Origin: Cupriavidus sp. WKF15
GTDB taxonomy: Bacteria > Pseudomonadota > Gammaproteobacteria > Burkholderiales > Burkholderiaceae
Assembly: GCF_029278605.1 (NCBI RefSeq)
Contig: NZ_CP119573.1
Location: 1,798,001-1,862,000 of the forward strand
Direction of reading: 5' to 3'
Length of the DNA stretch: 64,000 bases
Each line of letters starts with the position of its first letter. Within the stretch, counting starts at the first letter, position 1. Position numbers and translations under genes: made by a program. Shown here piece after piece: positions 42,910 to 56,432 of the stretch. The notes beneath the pieces are model-generated. The model was not told the DNA's origin. It worked only from the letters and a program-made list of their open reading frames with translations, and ran no database searches.

Positions 42910-43863
42910 TTACCGGCCAGCCCTCGTCCCCACCGCGGCGACGCTCGTCACCAGTGCCGCGATCTTTTCATCTTCGCCGGATTCCCTGCGCCACATCACG
43001 CCCACCGGCGGCAGGTCCCAGCTTAGCGGGTGGGGCAGCATGGTCGCGCCTTCGGCCTCCACCAGCTCGGCGGCAACGCCTCTTGGCACGATGGTGATGC
43101 CGCCCAGGTGGCTGCGCAGCACGGTGGCCATCGTCTTGATCGAGTACGTCTCGACGATCGGGGTGGGCTGCGCCACGCCCGCCACCGCGAACATGGTGTT
43201 GATGGTGCGCCGGATGGGCGTATTGGGCGGCGGCAGGATCCAGTCCCGTGCAGCCAGCTGGTTCCAGTCCAGCCCGCTGCGCGCCAGGCGCGCCGCTGCC
43301 TTGCTTGGCACCACCAGCACCGGTTCTTCGCGGTAGAGCGGCCGCTGCGCGATATCCTCGCCGGGCACATAGAACGTGCGCGCGATCACGCAATCGAGTT
43401 CGTGGGCGCGCAGCGCGGCCACCAGTTCATCCGTGGTGCCCTCGCGCACCAGGACCGAGATGCGCGGGGAGCGCGCCAGCCCGAACGTGCAGGCAGCGTC
43501 CAGCACCGGCCGCGCGATGTACGGAATCACCCCCAGGCGCAGCCGGCCCGACAAGCCCGCCTCGATCACGGCAAGCTCGCGGCCGAGTGCATCCGCGTCG
43601 GCCAGCGCCAGGCGGGCGTGCGCAAGCACGCTCAGGCCGGTCGGCGTCGGCTCCAGCCCCTGACGCGTGCGCGTGAACAGCGGTACCGTGAAGATGTCCT
43701 CGATCTCGCGCAGCATCTTGGTGACGGCCGGCTGCGACAGGTTCATCTCGGCGGCGACGCGCGATACCGAGCGCTGCCTTTCCAGCGCCAGCAGCAGCGG
43801 CATGTGCCTGAGGCGCAGCCGGGAAATGACGCGATGGACCAGCTGGTCGGAAGCGATGGACAT
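42910..43863 (-). CDS. LysR-family transcriptional regulator
   Basis: A 317-aa LysR protein with HTH SVSRVAAEMNLSQPAVTKML and a GbpR/CatM-like effector domain (GRLRLGVIPYIARPVLDA). The start at 43863 (MSIASDQLVHRVI) is chosen because the alternative at 43908 falls amid the ATAACC repeats of the promoter region; no clear ribosome-binding site precedes either. Divergent from the gamma-glutamyltransferase-like operon. Confidence 0.88.
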   Translation of the reverse strand: MSIASDQLVHRVISRLRLRHMPLLLALERQRSVSRVAAEMNLSQPAVTKMLREIEDIFTVPLFTRTRQGLEPTPTGLSVLAHARLALADADALGRELAVIEAGLSGRLRLGVIPYIARPVLDAACTFGLARSPRISVLVREGTTDELVAALRAHELDCVIARTFYVPGEDIAQRPLYREEPVLVVPSKAAARLARSGLDWNQLAARDWILPPPNTPIRRTINTMFAVAGVAQPTPIVETYSIKTMATVLRSHLGGITIVPRGVAAELVEAEGATMLPHPLSWDLPPVGVMWRRESGEDEKIAALVTSVAAVGTRAGR

Positions 43864-43892
43864 GGCGGTACGAGGGAGGGCAGGGTAGTCGT

Positions 43893-43949
43893 ATAACCAA
43901 TCAGTCATGCAATGATAACCAAAGACGTCTTTGCGGTTATTTCATAACC
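43893..43949. promoter_or_regulatory. Repeated ATAACC/GGTTAT operator region
   Basis: ATAACC occurs at 43893-43898, 43915-43920 and 43944-43949, and its complement GGTTAT at 43935-43940. The middle pair brackets the palindrome AAAGACGTCTTT (43921-43932). Lying between LysR and its divergent target, it is a likely LysR operator. Confidence 0.5.
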
Positions 43950-43981
43950 CTATACTGGCCTGAATCCCAGGAGCCCTTCCC

Positions 43982-45811
43982 ATGTTCACTACCCGTCCGG
44001 AAATCGTCGGCACCTTCGGCGTGGCGGCATCGACCCACTGGCTGGCCACGCAAACCGCCATGGGCGTTCTGGAGCGGGGCGGCAATGCCTTCGACGCCGC
44101 TGCTGCTGCCGGCTTCGTGCTGCAAGTGGTGGAGCCGCACCTGAATGGGCCCGGCGGCGAAGTGCCGATCCTGTACTGGAGCGAACGCGAGCGCCGCGTG
44201 CGCTCGGTCTGCGGGCAGGGCGCCGCGCCCGCGCTGGCTGACCCCGAAAAACTGCGCGCCATGGGCCTGGAACTGATGCCGGGCATCGGCCTGATGCCGG
44301 CCACGGTGCCGGGCGCCTTCGGTGCGTGGCTGACCATGCTGCGCGACCATGGCACGTGGCCGCTCGCCGACGTACTGGCGCCGGCCATCGGCTACGCGCG
44401 CGACGGATTCCCGCTGGTGCCGCGCATCTCGCGCGCGATCCTGGCCGTGCAGGCGCTGTTCCGCGACGAGTGGCACAGCTCCGCGCAGACCTGGCTGCCT
44501 GGCGGCAAGGTGCCGCGCCCCGGCAGCCTGCACACACTGCCCGCGCTGGCGGCCACCTACACGCGCATCGTCGACGAAGCGCAGCAGCGCAGCCAGACGC
44601 GCGAAGGCCAGATCGACGCGGCCATGGACTGCTGGTACCGCGGCTTCGTGGCGCGCGAGATCGACAGTTATTGCCGCAACGCGCACGTGCGCGACACCAC
44701 CGGCGACAAGCACACGGGGCTGCTTCGATACGAGGATATGGCCGCATGGCAGCCTGACGTGGAAGCGCCTGTTACGCTCGACTTCGGCCGCTATACCGTG
44801 GCCAAGTGCGATATCTGGAGCCAGGGCCCGGTGTTCCTGCAGCAGCTTGGCATGCTGCGCGAAGCGCAACTCGAACGGCACGCCCCGGACTCGGCGGAAT
44901 TCGTGCACCGGATTGCCGAGGCCTGCAAGCTGGCCATGGCCGACCGGCTCGCATGGTTTGGCGATCCTCGCTTCGCGGCCAGCCCGCTTGCCGCGCTGCT
45001 GGACGGCGGCTATCTGGCCGATCGGGCGCAGCGCATCGGCACACGCGCGTCACGCTCGATCGATCCCGGCATGCCTGGTGGCGCGACCCCGCGCCTGCCC
45101 GACCTGGAAGCCGCGGTGCGCACGCTGCAGCGTGCCGATGTGCGCTTCGGCGTGGGCGAGCCGACCTTTGCCGAACTGCCGCCGGTGTCGGAGTGGGCCG
45201 AGCGCGAGCTGTTCGTGGGCGACACCTGCCATGTGGACGTGATCGACCGGCACGGCAATATGGTGGCCGCCACGCCGTCCGGCGGCTGGCTGTCATCGAG
45301 CCCGACCATTCCCGCGCTGGGCTTCGCGCTCAATACGCGCCTGCAGATGACCTGGCTCGAACCGGGCCTGCCGAATTCGCTCGCGCCGGGCAAGCGCCCG
45401 TGCACGACGCTGTCGCCTTCGCTCGCGCTGCGCGACGGCGAGCCGTACATGGTGTTCGGCACGCCCGGCGGCGACCAGCAGGACCAGTGGTCGCTGGCGT
45501 TCTTCCTGCGCCATGCGGTGCACGGCATGAACCTGCAGGAGGCGATCGATGCGCCGGGCTGGCATATCGACCATTTCCCGGGCTCATTCTGGCCGCGCCA
45601 GACCGTGATCAACCGGATCACCATGGAGTCTCGCTTCCCCGAAGCCACGCTTGCCGCGCTGCGAGACCGCGGCCACGACGTGCGCGTGGGCGATCCATGG
45701 TCCGAAGGGCGCATGTCCGCGTGCACGCGCGAACGCGATGCGCGCGGGCGCCTGGTGCTGCGCGCCGGCGCCAATGCGCGCGGCATGCAGGGCTACGCCG
45801 TCGGGCGCTGA
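43982..45811 (+). CDS. Gamma-glutamyltransferase-family (Ntn hydrolase) protein
   Basis: A 609-aa protein of the GGT superfamily. The N-terminal signature is GVLERGGNAFDAAAAAGFVL and the candidate nucleophilic Thr lies in VGDTCHVDVIDRHGNMVAAT, where autocleavage would occur; the downstream PSGGWLSSSPTIPALGFALN and GKRPCTTLSPSLALRDGEPY are also family-like. No classical signal peptide is visible, so it may be cytoplasmic. Followed by a Bug receptor and a GAF protein in one operon, suggesting use of a gamma-glutamyl or amide compound as nutrient. Confidence 0.88.
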   Translation: MFTTRPEIVGTFGVAASTHWLATQTAMGVLERGGNAFDAAAAAGFVLQVVEPHLNGPGGEVPILYWSERERRVRSVCGQGAAPALADPEKLRAMGLELMPGIGLMPATVPGAFGAWLTMLRDHGTWPLADVLAPAIGYARDGFPLVPRISRAILAVQALFRDEWHSSAQTWLPGGKVPRPGSLHTLPALAATYTRIVDEAQQRSQTREGQIDAAMDCWYRGFVAREIDSYCRNAHVRDTTGDKHTGLLRYEDMAAWQPDVEAPVTLDFGRYTVAKCDIWSQGPVFLQQLGMLREAQLERHAPDSAEFVHRIAEACKLAMADRLAWFGDPRFAASPLAALLDGGYLADRAQRIGTRASRSIDPGMPGGATPRLPDLEAAVRTLQRADVRFGVGEPTFAELPPVSEWAERELFVGDTCHVDVIDRHGNMVAATPSGGWLSSSPTIPALGFALNTRLQMTWLEPGLPNSLAPGKRPCTTLSPSLALRDGEPYMVFGTPGGDQQDQWSLAFFLRHAVHGMNLQEAIDAPGWHIDHFPGSFWPRQTVINRITMESRFPEATLAALRDRGHDVRVGDPWSEGRMSACTRERDARGRLVLRAGANARGMQGYAVGR

Positions 45812-45883
45812 ATCCGGCCATCCACCAGAAGAGGGCGCGAATGGCAGCACGCCGGTTCGCGCGAGATCGAGGAGAGCAAGACT

Positions 45884-46855
45884 ATGAAATCCATTGTGAA
45901 ACGATTGCTGGGCGGCGTTGCCGCGCTGTCGCTCTGCGCCGCCGCGCATGCCGCGGATCCCTACCCGCAGAAGCCGATTACGCTGATCGTGCCGTGGGCC
46001 GCGGGCGGTTCCACCGACATCCTCGCACGCGTGCTGTCCGAACACCTGACGCGTTCGCTCGGCCAGCCGGTCATCGTCGACAACAAGCCGGGCGCGTCGG
46101 GCAATATCGGCTCGGCGATGGTCGCGCGCGCGAAGCCGGATGGCTACACGCTGCTGGTCGGCTCGATGAGCACGCATGCGATGAACCCGGCGCTGATGCC
46201 CAACATGCCGTTCCGCGGTGTCGAGGATTTCACGCCGCTGGGGCTGCTTGCCTATGTGACCAACACGATGGTGGTGCATCCGTCGGTGCCCGCGCAGAAC
46301 CTGAAGGAACTGATTGCCTACGCCAAGGCCAACCCCGGCAAGCTGGCCTATGCCAGTGCGGGCCCGGGTTCCACCAATCACCTGAGCGCTGTGCTGTTCG
46401 AGCGCATGGCCGGCGTGCAGATGCTGCACGTGCCCTACAAGGGCGGTGCGCCGGCAGTGGTCGATACGGTCGCCGGCCAGACGCAGGTGCTGTTCTCCGC
46501 GGGCACCCAGACGCTGCCGCACGTGAAGGCCGGCAAGCTGCGCCTGCTGGCCGTCACCGAGGCAAAGCGCTCGCCGCTGCTGCCCAATACACCGACCGTC
46601 GCGGAGACCGTGCCGGGCTATGAGCTGGCGGTCTGGTACGGCGCGTTCGGTCCGAAGGGCATGCCCACCGACCTGGTGGCGCGCCTGAACCGCGAAATCA
46701 ACGCGGTGATGTCGCTGCCGGAGGTCAAGAAGCAGATGAACGCGATCGGCGTGGAGACGGCCACGTCCACCCCGCAGCAGTTCGGCACCATCCTGCGCAA
46801 CGATGCGGACCGCTATGGCAAGCTCATTCGCGAACTTGGCATCCATGGGGAATAA
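45884..46855 (+). CDS. Bug/TctC-family periplasmic solute-binding protein
   Basis: A 323-aa exported receptor with signal peptide LLGGVAALSLCAAAHAAD. Family motifs are PITLIVPWAAGGSTDILARV, PVIVDNKPGASGNIGSAMVA and WYGAFGPKGMPTDLVARLN. It lies 72 bp after the GGT-like gene and overlaps the GAF gene by 11 bp. It probably binds the substrate of the GGT-like enzyme. Confidence 0.93.
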   Translation: MKSIVKRLLGGVAALSLCAAAHAADPYPQKPITLIVPWAAGGSTDILARVLSEHLTRSLGQPVIVDNKPGASGNIGSAMVARAKPDGYTLLVGSMSTHAMNPALMPNMPFRGVEDFTPLGLLAYVTNTMVVHPSVPAQNLKELIAYAKANPGKLAYASAGPGSTNHLSAVLFERMAGVQMLHVPYKGGAPAVVDTVAGQTQVLFSAGTQTLPHVKAGKLRLLAVTEAKRSPLLPNTPTVAETVPGYELAVWYGAFGPKGMPTDLVARLNREINAVMSLPEVKKQMNAIGVETATSTPQQFGTILRNDADRYGKLIRELGIHGE

Positions 46856-47363
46856 CGTGAGTGCTGTCCTGGACCACGCCGCGGAGATACTGGTTTGCGC
46901 CAATGGCCTGTGCGATGCGCTGCAGCGCGCGGCCAACCCGAAGGAAACGCTGGATGCCGTAGGCCAGGCGACACTGCGGCTGCTGGGGCCGGGCCTGCTG
47001 ACCATCAATGCGTGGCATGCGGGTACGGCGGAAATCGAGCGAATCTGGTCGTCGGACCCTGTTGCCTATCCGCCGGGCGGGAAGAAGTCCAAGCCGGACA
47101 GCCCCTGGCGGCGGCAATTGCTCGAAGCCGGGGAAGTCTTCGTCGGCGAAGGCGATGCGGCGCTGGCGGCGGTGTTTGACGACGTTGCGCTGATCCGCTC
47201 ACTGGGATGCAGGGCCGTGGTCAATGTACCGCTGTGCAAGGCCGGGCGGGTATTCGGCACATTCAACTACCTGGCCGGCCGGGCCGCCTGGGAGGCCCGC
47301 GAGATCGCCGCGCTGCGGGTGCTCGCGAACCTCGCGGCCCCCGCGGTTCACGCCAGCCTCTGA
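46845..47363 (+). CDS. GAF-domain protein
   Basis: A 172-aa protein made of one GAF-like domain (LRLLGPGLLTINAWHAGTAE at the beginning, SLGCRAVVNVPLCKAGRVFG and TFNYLAGRAAWEAREI later). The start at 46845 overlaps tctC by 11 bp; a GTG at 46857 is an alternative. No output domain, so it would act as a free ligand sensor or enzyme-like cofactor binder. Last gene of the operon, with a perfect hairpin after it. Confidence 0.78.
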   Translation: MGNNVSAVLDHAAEILVCANGLCDALQRAANPKETLDAVGQATLRLLGPGLLTINAWHAGTAEIERIWSSDPVAYPPGGKKSKPDSPWRRQLLEAGEVFVGEGDAALAAVFDDVALIRSLGCRAVVNVPLCKAGRVFGTFNYLAGRAAWEAREIAALRVLANLAAPAVHASL

Positions 47364-47367
47364 TTGG

Positions 47368-47399
47368 CTCATCCCGGCGCGGCCAGGCGCCGGGATGAG
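47368..47399. terminator. Bidirectional hairpin between GAF and czcA genes
   Basis: A perfect 13-bp stem (CTCATCCCGGCGC with GCGCCGGGATGAG) and 6-nt loop GGCCAG between convergent genes. No strong T-run on either side. Confidence 0.7.
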
Positions 47400-47410
47400 T
47401 GCCGCGTGAT

Positions 47411-51899
<4,489 letters not shown>

Positions 51900-51919
51900 G
51901 GGAATCCTTGTTGGGCGGG

Positions 51920-53227
51920 TCAGCGGCCGAGCATGCGGTCGATGGCGGTGGCGGCCTGGTAGGTGGCGGCCACGGCGCCGAGATAGCGCACGCGTGCCTG
52001 CAGCAGCGTGCGCTGGGCGTCGAGCACTTCGAGATAGGCGAACTTGCCCGCTTCGAATCCTTGCGCTGCCGCCTGGTAGGCGCGCTGCGCGGCCGGCAGC
52101 ACGGTCTGGCGCAAGGTCAGCGCGCCGTTGCGCGACAGCGCGAGCTGGCCGGAGGCCTGGCGCAGATCGCTGGCCAGCCGCACGCGCGTGGCGCGGTATT
52201 CGTCGGCGGCCTTGTCGGCCTGGCGGATCGCGGTGTACAGGTTGCCCTGGTTGCGGTCGAACAGGGGCAACGGCAGCGAAACGCCCAGCACCGGGTAGTA
52301 GCCGCGATCCGACGAGTATTCGCGCTTGGCGCCGACGCTCACGGTCACGTCGGGGTATTGGCGGCTGCGTTCGACATTGACGAGCGCCTGGCGCCGCGCC
52401 ATCTCGCTCTGGCTGGCGCGCATTGCTGGCGCGATGTCGAGCGTATCGTCGAGCGAGCCGGGCAGTGGCCGCGACGGCAGGGCTTCCAGGTCGCCGCTTG
52501 CCGAAGCGAATCCGGGCGCCTGGCTGCCCCACTGGGCTGCGAGCTGCTGGCGCGCGCTGTCCAGTGTGGCGCGTGCCTCGGCCAGTTCCAGTTCGGCGTT
52601 GGCCTGTTCGACCTCCGCGCGGGTCTGTTCCAGGGGGGAGACCTTGCCGGCCATCACGCGCCGCGCCGCGGCCTGCGTGCCGCGCGTGGCGATGCCGACC
52701 GAGCTTTCTGCCAGGCCGACACGCTCCTGTGCCACCAGCACCTGGAAGAAGGCGCCGATCACCGCGGCGCGCAGGTCGGCCTCGGCATTGTTCAGTTGCG
52801 CGCTGGCGAGGTCGCGCGCCTTCTGCGCGGCGTCGATGCGGGCCGAGCGCTTGCCGCCGAGTTCGATCGGCAGGCTCATCTGCGCGGTGGTGGTGCGCGA
52901 CGCGCGCCGCGTGTCTTCCATCTCGAAGCCGATGGCCGGGTTCGGGATCGTCCGCGCCTGCGCGATGCCGCCTTCGGTGGCGTCAAGTTCCTGTCGGACA
53001 GCGGAAAGGGTGGGGTTGCGGGCCATGGCCACCGCCAGGGCGGTGTCCAGCGTCAGGATGCCTTGTGGTTCTGCCGGTTCTGCCGGTTCTGCCGGTTCCG
53101 CCGCGTCGAGCGGTCCTGCGGAGCGTTGCACCTGAGGCGCGGGCGGCATTGCTGCAGCGGTGGCGGATTGCGCGACGGGGCCGAGCAAGGCGGCAGCCAG
53201 CCCCAGTGGTATCACTACGTGTTTCAT
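51920..53227 (-). CDS. czcC: CzcC-type outer membrane factor (TolC family)
   Basis: A 435-aa outer-membrane channel protein. Signal peptide PLGLAAALLGPVAQSATAA; then a low-complexity DAAEPAEPAEPAEPQG linker encoded by a 9-bp tandem repeat; then two TolC-type repeats with long coiled-coil segments (for example LETRAEVEQ-like EQTRAEVEQANAELELAEAR). It connects the CzcBA pump to the outside. 20 bp separate it from czcB. Confidence 0.94.
   Translation of the reverse strand: MKHVVIPLGLAAALLGPVAQSATAAAMPPAPQVQRSAGPLDAAEPAEPAEPAEPQGILTLDTALAVAMARNPTLSAVRQELDATEGGIAQARTIPNPAIGFEMEDTRRASRTTTAQMSLPIELGGKRSARIDAAQKARDLASAQLNNAEADLRAAVIGAFFQVLVAQERVGLAESSVGIATRGTQAAARRVMAGKVSPLEQTRAEVEQANAELELAEARATLDSARQQLAAQWGSQAPGFASASGDLEALPSRPLPGSLDDTLDIAPAMRASQSEMARRQALVNVERSRQYPDVTVSVGAKREYSSDRGYYPVLGVSLPLPLFDRNQGNLYTAIRQADKAADEYRATRVRLASDLRQASGQLALSRNGALTLRQTVLPAAQRAYQAAAQGFEAGKFAYLEVLDAQRTLLQARVRYLGAVAATYQAATAIDRMLGR
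53067..53102. repeat. Four 9-bp tandem repeats within czcC
   Basis: Three GGTTCTGCC units and one GGTTCCGCC encode the Ala-Glu-Pro repeats of the CzcC linker. Unit length is a multiple of three, so copy-number change would keep the frame. Confidence 0.85.
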
Positions 53228-53398
53228 CGGGTATCACCAGATCGAAGCCAGGGAACACCGGCGTGATGCCATCAGCGGCACGCATGCGCGCTGACGGCGG
53301 TCACGCCGCGAGATCCGTCGATCCGGGATGCCTGCCCCTGCGCGGTCAGCGCGGGCGCGGCGAGGGCAGAAGATAGGCCGTGGCCCCGAACCGGCGGA

Positions 53399-53767
53399 TT
53401 ACGCCAGCCGCGGCCATTGGGGCCGATCCGGTTCGCGCGCCGGCACCGACCCGTAGTTCACGGGCAGCACGCGGTAGCGCACGGTGATGAAATGGTACGA
53501 CAGAGGCTGTGTCGCGGCCGGCACCATGACGTGCGAGCCGGCGAAATGGCATATCGCGCAATCGGCATCGGGCAGCTTGCTGCCGGTCTTGCCTTGGGCG
53601 CCGGCCTCGTGCTCGTGCGTGTGATGGCCGAAGTGCCAGGCTGGCGCGGTGCCGGTTTCCTGCTGGCGCTGCTGCTCGCGCCCGTGCTCGCAGAATGCAG
53701 CCGCGCCCGCCCAGGTGAACTGGAGCGGCAGCATGATGGCGAACAGCAGGATCAGCAGGCGGCGCAT
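53399..53767 (-). CDS. czcI: CzcI-like periplasmic protein
   Basis: A 122-aa exported protein beginning MRRLLILLFAIMLPLQFTWA, the typical CzcI start. The mature part has a His-rich patch (WHFGHHTHEHEAGAQ) and an ICHFAG-type motif with Cys (DADCAICHFAGSH). CzcI is a small periplasmic, metal-responsive protein that heads czcICBA operons. 171 bp separate it from czcC. The start at 53767 is chosen on family similarity. Confidence 0.88.
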   Translation of the reverse strand: MRRLLILLFAIMLPLQFTWAGAAAFCEHGREQQRQQETGTAPAWHFGHHTHEHEAGAQGKTGSKLPDADCAICHFAGSHVMVPAATQPLSYHFITVRYRVLPVNYGSVPAREPDRPQWPRLA

Positions 53768-53854
53768 GGCCGCGATTATAGCGGCGCATTGCGGCCGTCT
53801 TGCAAGCGCAGGTCGCGTCACCCTGACGCAGCCCGGGTCTTGTCGACGCCTTGC

Positions 53855-53885
53855 TTGACTCTGTAGCGGCTACAGGGTCTTCAAT
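53855..53885 (+). promoter_or_regulatory. MerR-family metal-responsive promoter of zntA
   Basis: TTGACT (53855-53860) and TTCAAT (53880-53885) are separated by 19 bp containing the dyad CTGTAGCGGCTACAG. This over-long spacer with internal palindrome is the hallmark of MerR-type promoters (ZntR/CadR/PbrR). It fixes the zntA start downstream of it. Confidence 0.8.
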
Positions 53886-53916
53886 GGCATCAGGTCAAAC
53901 CAGCTGGAAAGAAGAA

Positions 53917-56283
53917 ATGGCTCGCACGACACCTGAAGACGCGCTGCCACACGAACACTTGCGCAGTGAAACAGGCTCCGGGCACCCTCACGGGCATACC
54001 CAAGAACATCATGGCCACGATCACGATCACGATCACGATCATGGCCACCAGCACGAGCAGGGTCACCACGACCTTGTGCCGCAACCAGCAGCGTGCTGCG
54101 GCGGCGGTTGCGGCGCGACGATCAGCGTCGCGCCCGTGGTGCCGGTCGCCATTCCGTCCGGCGCGCGCTCGGCCAGCTATCGTATCGACGCCATGGACTG
54201 TCCGACCGAGGAAACGCTGATCCGCAACAAGCTCGGGGGCATGGACGGCGTGGCGGCGCTCGATTTCAACCTGATGCAGCGCGTGCTGACCGTGCATCAC
54301 ACGCTGGCCTCGGCCGAACCCGTGGTCAAGGCGATTGCCAGCCTCGGCATGAAGGCGGAGCCGCTAGTCCCGGAGCAGGCCGCGCCGCTGCCCGCGGCGG
54401 AACACAAGCCGTGGTGGCCGCTGGCGCTGGCTGGAGTGGCCGCCGTCGGGGCTGAAGCCACCGAATGGCTGGGGTTCTGGGACCCGTGGTTGCCGGCGCT
54501 GCTGGCGATTGCGGCCGTGGCGTTGGGCGGGCTGACGACCTACCGCAAGGGATGGATCGCGCTGCGCAACGGCAACCTGAACATCAACGCACTGATGAGC
54601 ATTGCCGTGACGGGCGCGCTGGTCCTGCGCGAATGGCCCGAAGCGGCCATGGTCATGGTGCTGTTCGCGCTGGCCGAACGCATCGAAGCCGCGTCGCTGG
54701 ACCGTGCGCGCAATGCCATTCGCGGCCTCATGGCCATGGCGCCCGAGCAGGCCACCGTGCGGCAGGCGGATGGCAACTGGGCCGTCGTGCCGGCGGCCAG
54801 CGCGGCGGTGGGGGCGCTGGTGCGGCTGCGCCCCGGCGAACGCGTGGCGCTGGATGGGCGCGTGGTGCGCGGCCAGTCCGCGCTGGATCAGGCCCCGATC
54901 ACCGGCGAGAGCGTGCCGGTCGACAAGGCCGCCGGCGACGCGCTGTTCGCGGGCTCCATCAACCAGTCCGGCGAGATCGAGTACGAAGTCACCGCGCCCG
55001 CCAACGATTCCACGCTGGCCCGCATCATTCACGCGGTGGAGGCGGCGCAAGCCAGCCGCGCGCCGACGCAGCGCTTTGTCGACCAGTTCGCTCGTATCTA
55101 TACACCGACGGTCTTCGCCATCGCGCTAGCCATCGCGGTGCTGCCGCTGCTGGCCATGGGCGCGCCGTGGGTGGAGTGGATCTACAAGGCGCTGGTGCTG
55201 CTGGTGATCGCCTGCCCGTGCGCGCTCGTGATCTCTACGCCCGTGACTATCGTCAGCGGCCTGGCCGCCGCGGCGCGGCGCGGCATCCTGATCAAGGGCG
55301 GGGTCTACCTGGAGCAGGGCAAGGACCTGTCGTGGGTGGCGCTCGACAAGACTGGCACCATCACGCACGGCAAGCCCGCGCAGACCGACTACGCGATGCT
55401 CGTCGACAACGCGCCGCGGGCGCGTGCCATCGCCGCGAGCCTGGCCGCGAGGTCGGACCACCCGGTGTCGAAGGCGGTGGCCGCAGCGGCGCAGGCGGAT
55501 GGCATCACCTTGCTGGACGTGACGGAATTCGAGGCGCTGGCCGGGCGGGGCACGCAGGGTCGTATCGATGGCGAGGACTACTGCCTCGGCAACCATCGGC
55601 TGATCCACGACATGGGTGCATGCTCGCCCGAACTGGAAGACCGCCTCGAGGTGCTGGAGCGCCAGGGCAAGACCGTGGTGCTGCTGGCGCGCGTCGGCAA
55701 GGACGGCGCAGCGGTGGCGCAGGCCATGTTCGCGGTGGCCGACACCGTGCGCGACGCCAGCCGCCAGGCCATTGCCGAGCTGCACGCGCTGGGCGTGAAG
55801 ACCATCATGCTGTCCGGCGACAACCCGCATACCGCGCAGGCCATCGGCGCGCAGGTCGGCATCGACGAGGCGCGCGGCAACCAGTTGCCGCAGGACAAGG
55901 CGGATGCTATCGGCGCGCTGGCTATCGACACGCACGTTGCGCGCGGCAAGGTGGGCATGGTGGGCGACGGTATCAACGACGCGCCGGCACTTGCGCGGGC
56001 CGATATCGGCTTTGCCATGGGCGCGGCCGGCACCGATACCGCGATCGAAACCGCCGACGTGGCGCTGATGGATGACGACCTGCGCAAGATCCCCGCGTTC
56101 GTGCGGCTGTCGCGGCGCGCGTCGCGCATCCTGTGGCAGAACATCACGCTGGCGCTCGGCATCAAGGCGATATTCCTTGCGCTGACCGTGGCGGGGATGG
56201 GGACGATGTGGATGGCGGTGTTCGCCGATATGGGGACGAGCCTGCTGGTGGTGTTCAATGGGCTGCGGTTGGCGCGGCGGTGA
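53917..56283 (+). CDS. zntA: P1B-type ATPase exporting Zn/Cd/Pb (ZntA/CadA)
   Basis: A 788-aa metal-exporting P-type ATPase of the inner membrane. The N-terminus is very His-rich (HGHDHDHDHDHGHQHEQGHH) and then has CCGGGCG and a metal-binding domain with RIDAMDCPTEETLIRNKLGG. TM helix 6 carries CPC at residue 433 (IACPCALVISTP), and DKTGT begins at residue 477. The GDGINDAP hinge is present. The start at 53917 is chosen because upstream ATGs overlap the -10 element of the MerR-type promoter. Divergent from czcICBA. Confidence 0.94.
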   Translation: MARTTPEDALPHEHLRSETGSGHPHGHTQEHHGHDHDHDHDHGHQHEQGHHDLVPQPAACCGGGCGATISVAPVVPVAIPSGARSASYRIDAMDCPTEETLIRNKLGGMDGVAALDFNLMQRVLTVHHTLASAEPVVKAIASLGMKAEPLVPEQAAPLPAAEHKPWWPLALAGVAAVGAEATEWLGFWDPWLPALLAIAAVALGGLTTYRKGWIALRNGNLNINALMSIAVTGALVLREWPEAAMVMVLFALAERIEAASLDRARNAIRGLMAMAPEQATVRQADGNWAVVPAASAAVGALVRLRPGERVALDGRVVRGQSALDQAPITGESVPVDKAAGDALFAGSINQSGEIEYEVTAPANDSTLARIIHAVEAAQASRAPTQRFVDQFARIYTPTVFAIALAIAVLPLLAMGAPWVEWIYKALVLLVIACPCALVISTPVTIVSGLAAAARRGILIKGGVYLEQGKDLSWVALDKTGTITHGKPAQTDYAMLVDNAPRARAIAASLAARSDHPVSKAVAAAAQADGITLLDVTEFEALAGRGTQGRIDGEDYCLGNHRLIHDMGACSPELEDRLEVLERQGKTVVLLARVGKDGAAVAQAMFAVADTVRDASRQAIAELHALGVKTIMLSGDNPHTAQAIGAQVGIDEARGNQLPQDKADAIGALAIDTHVARGKVGMVGDGINDAPALARADIGFAMGAAGTDTAIETADVALMDDDLRKIPAFVRLSRRASRILWQNITLALGIKAIFLALTVAGMGTMWMAVFADMGTSLLVVFNGLRLARR

Positions 56284-56300
56284 GGCTTCGGCGTGCGCGG

Positions 56301-56326
56301 CCCCTTTCCCGTAAGCGGGAGAGGGG
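56301..56326. terminator. Hairpin after zntA
   Basis: CCCCTTTCCCG and CGGGAGAGGGG pair with one mismatch around TAAG, 17 bp after the zntA stop. GAGAGGGG hairpins of this type are common intergenic elements in Burkholderiales; it may serve as terminator between convergent genes. Confidence 0.6.
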
Positions 56327-56432
56327 AGGGCCATGACCTGATGATTTGCTCCCCTCTCAATTTGTTCCCCTCTCAAACCAAAGTTGCTCCAGCCTTGGCC
56401 TTGCCTCTGGCTCACATGAGGCGTTGGCGAAT

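Noticed and set aside
53851..53916. Upstream ATGs as zntA start
   Set aside because: They fall inside the MerR-type promoter and its -10 element; only the ATG at 53917 is downstream of a plausible transcription start.
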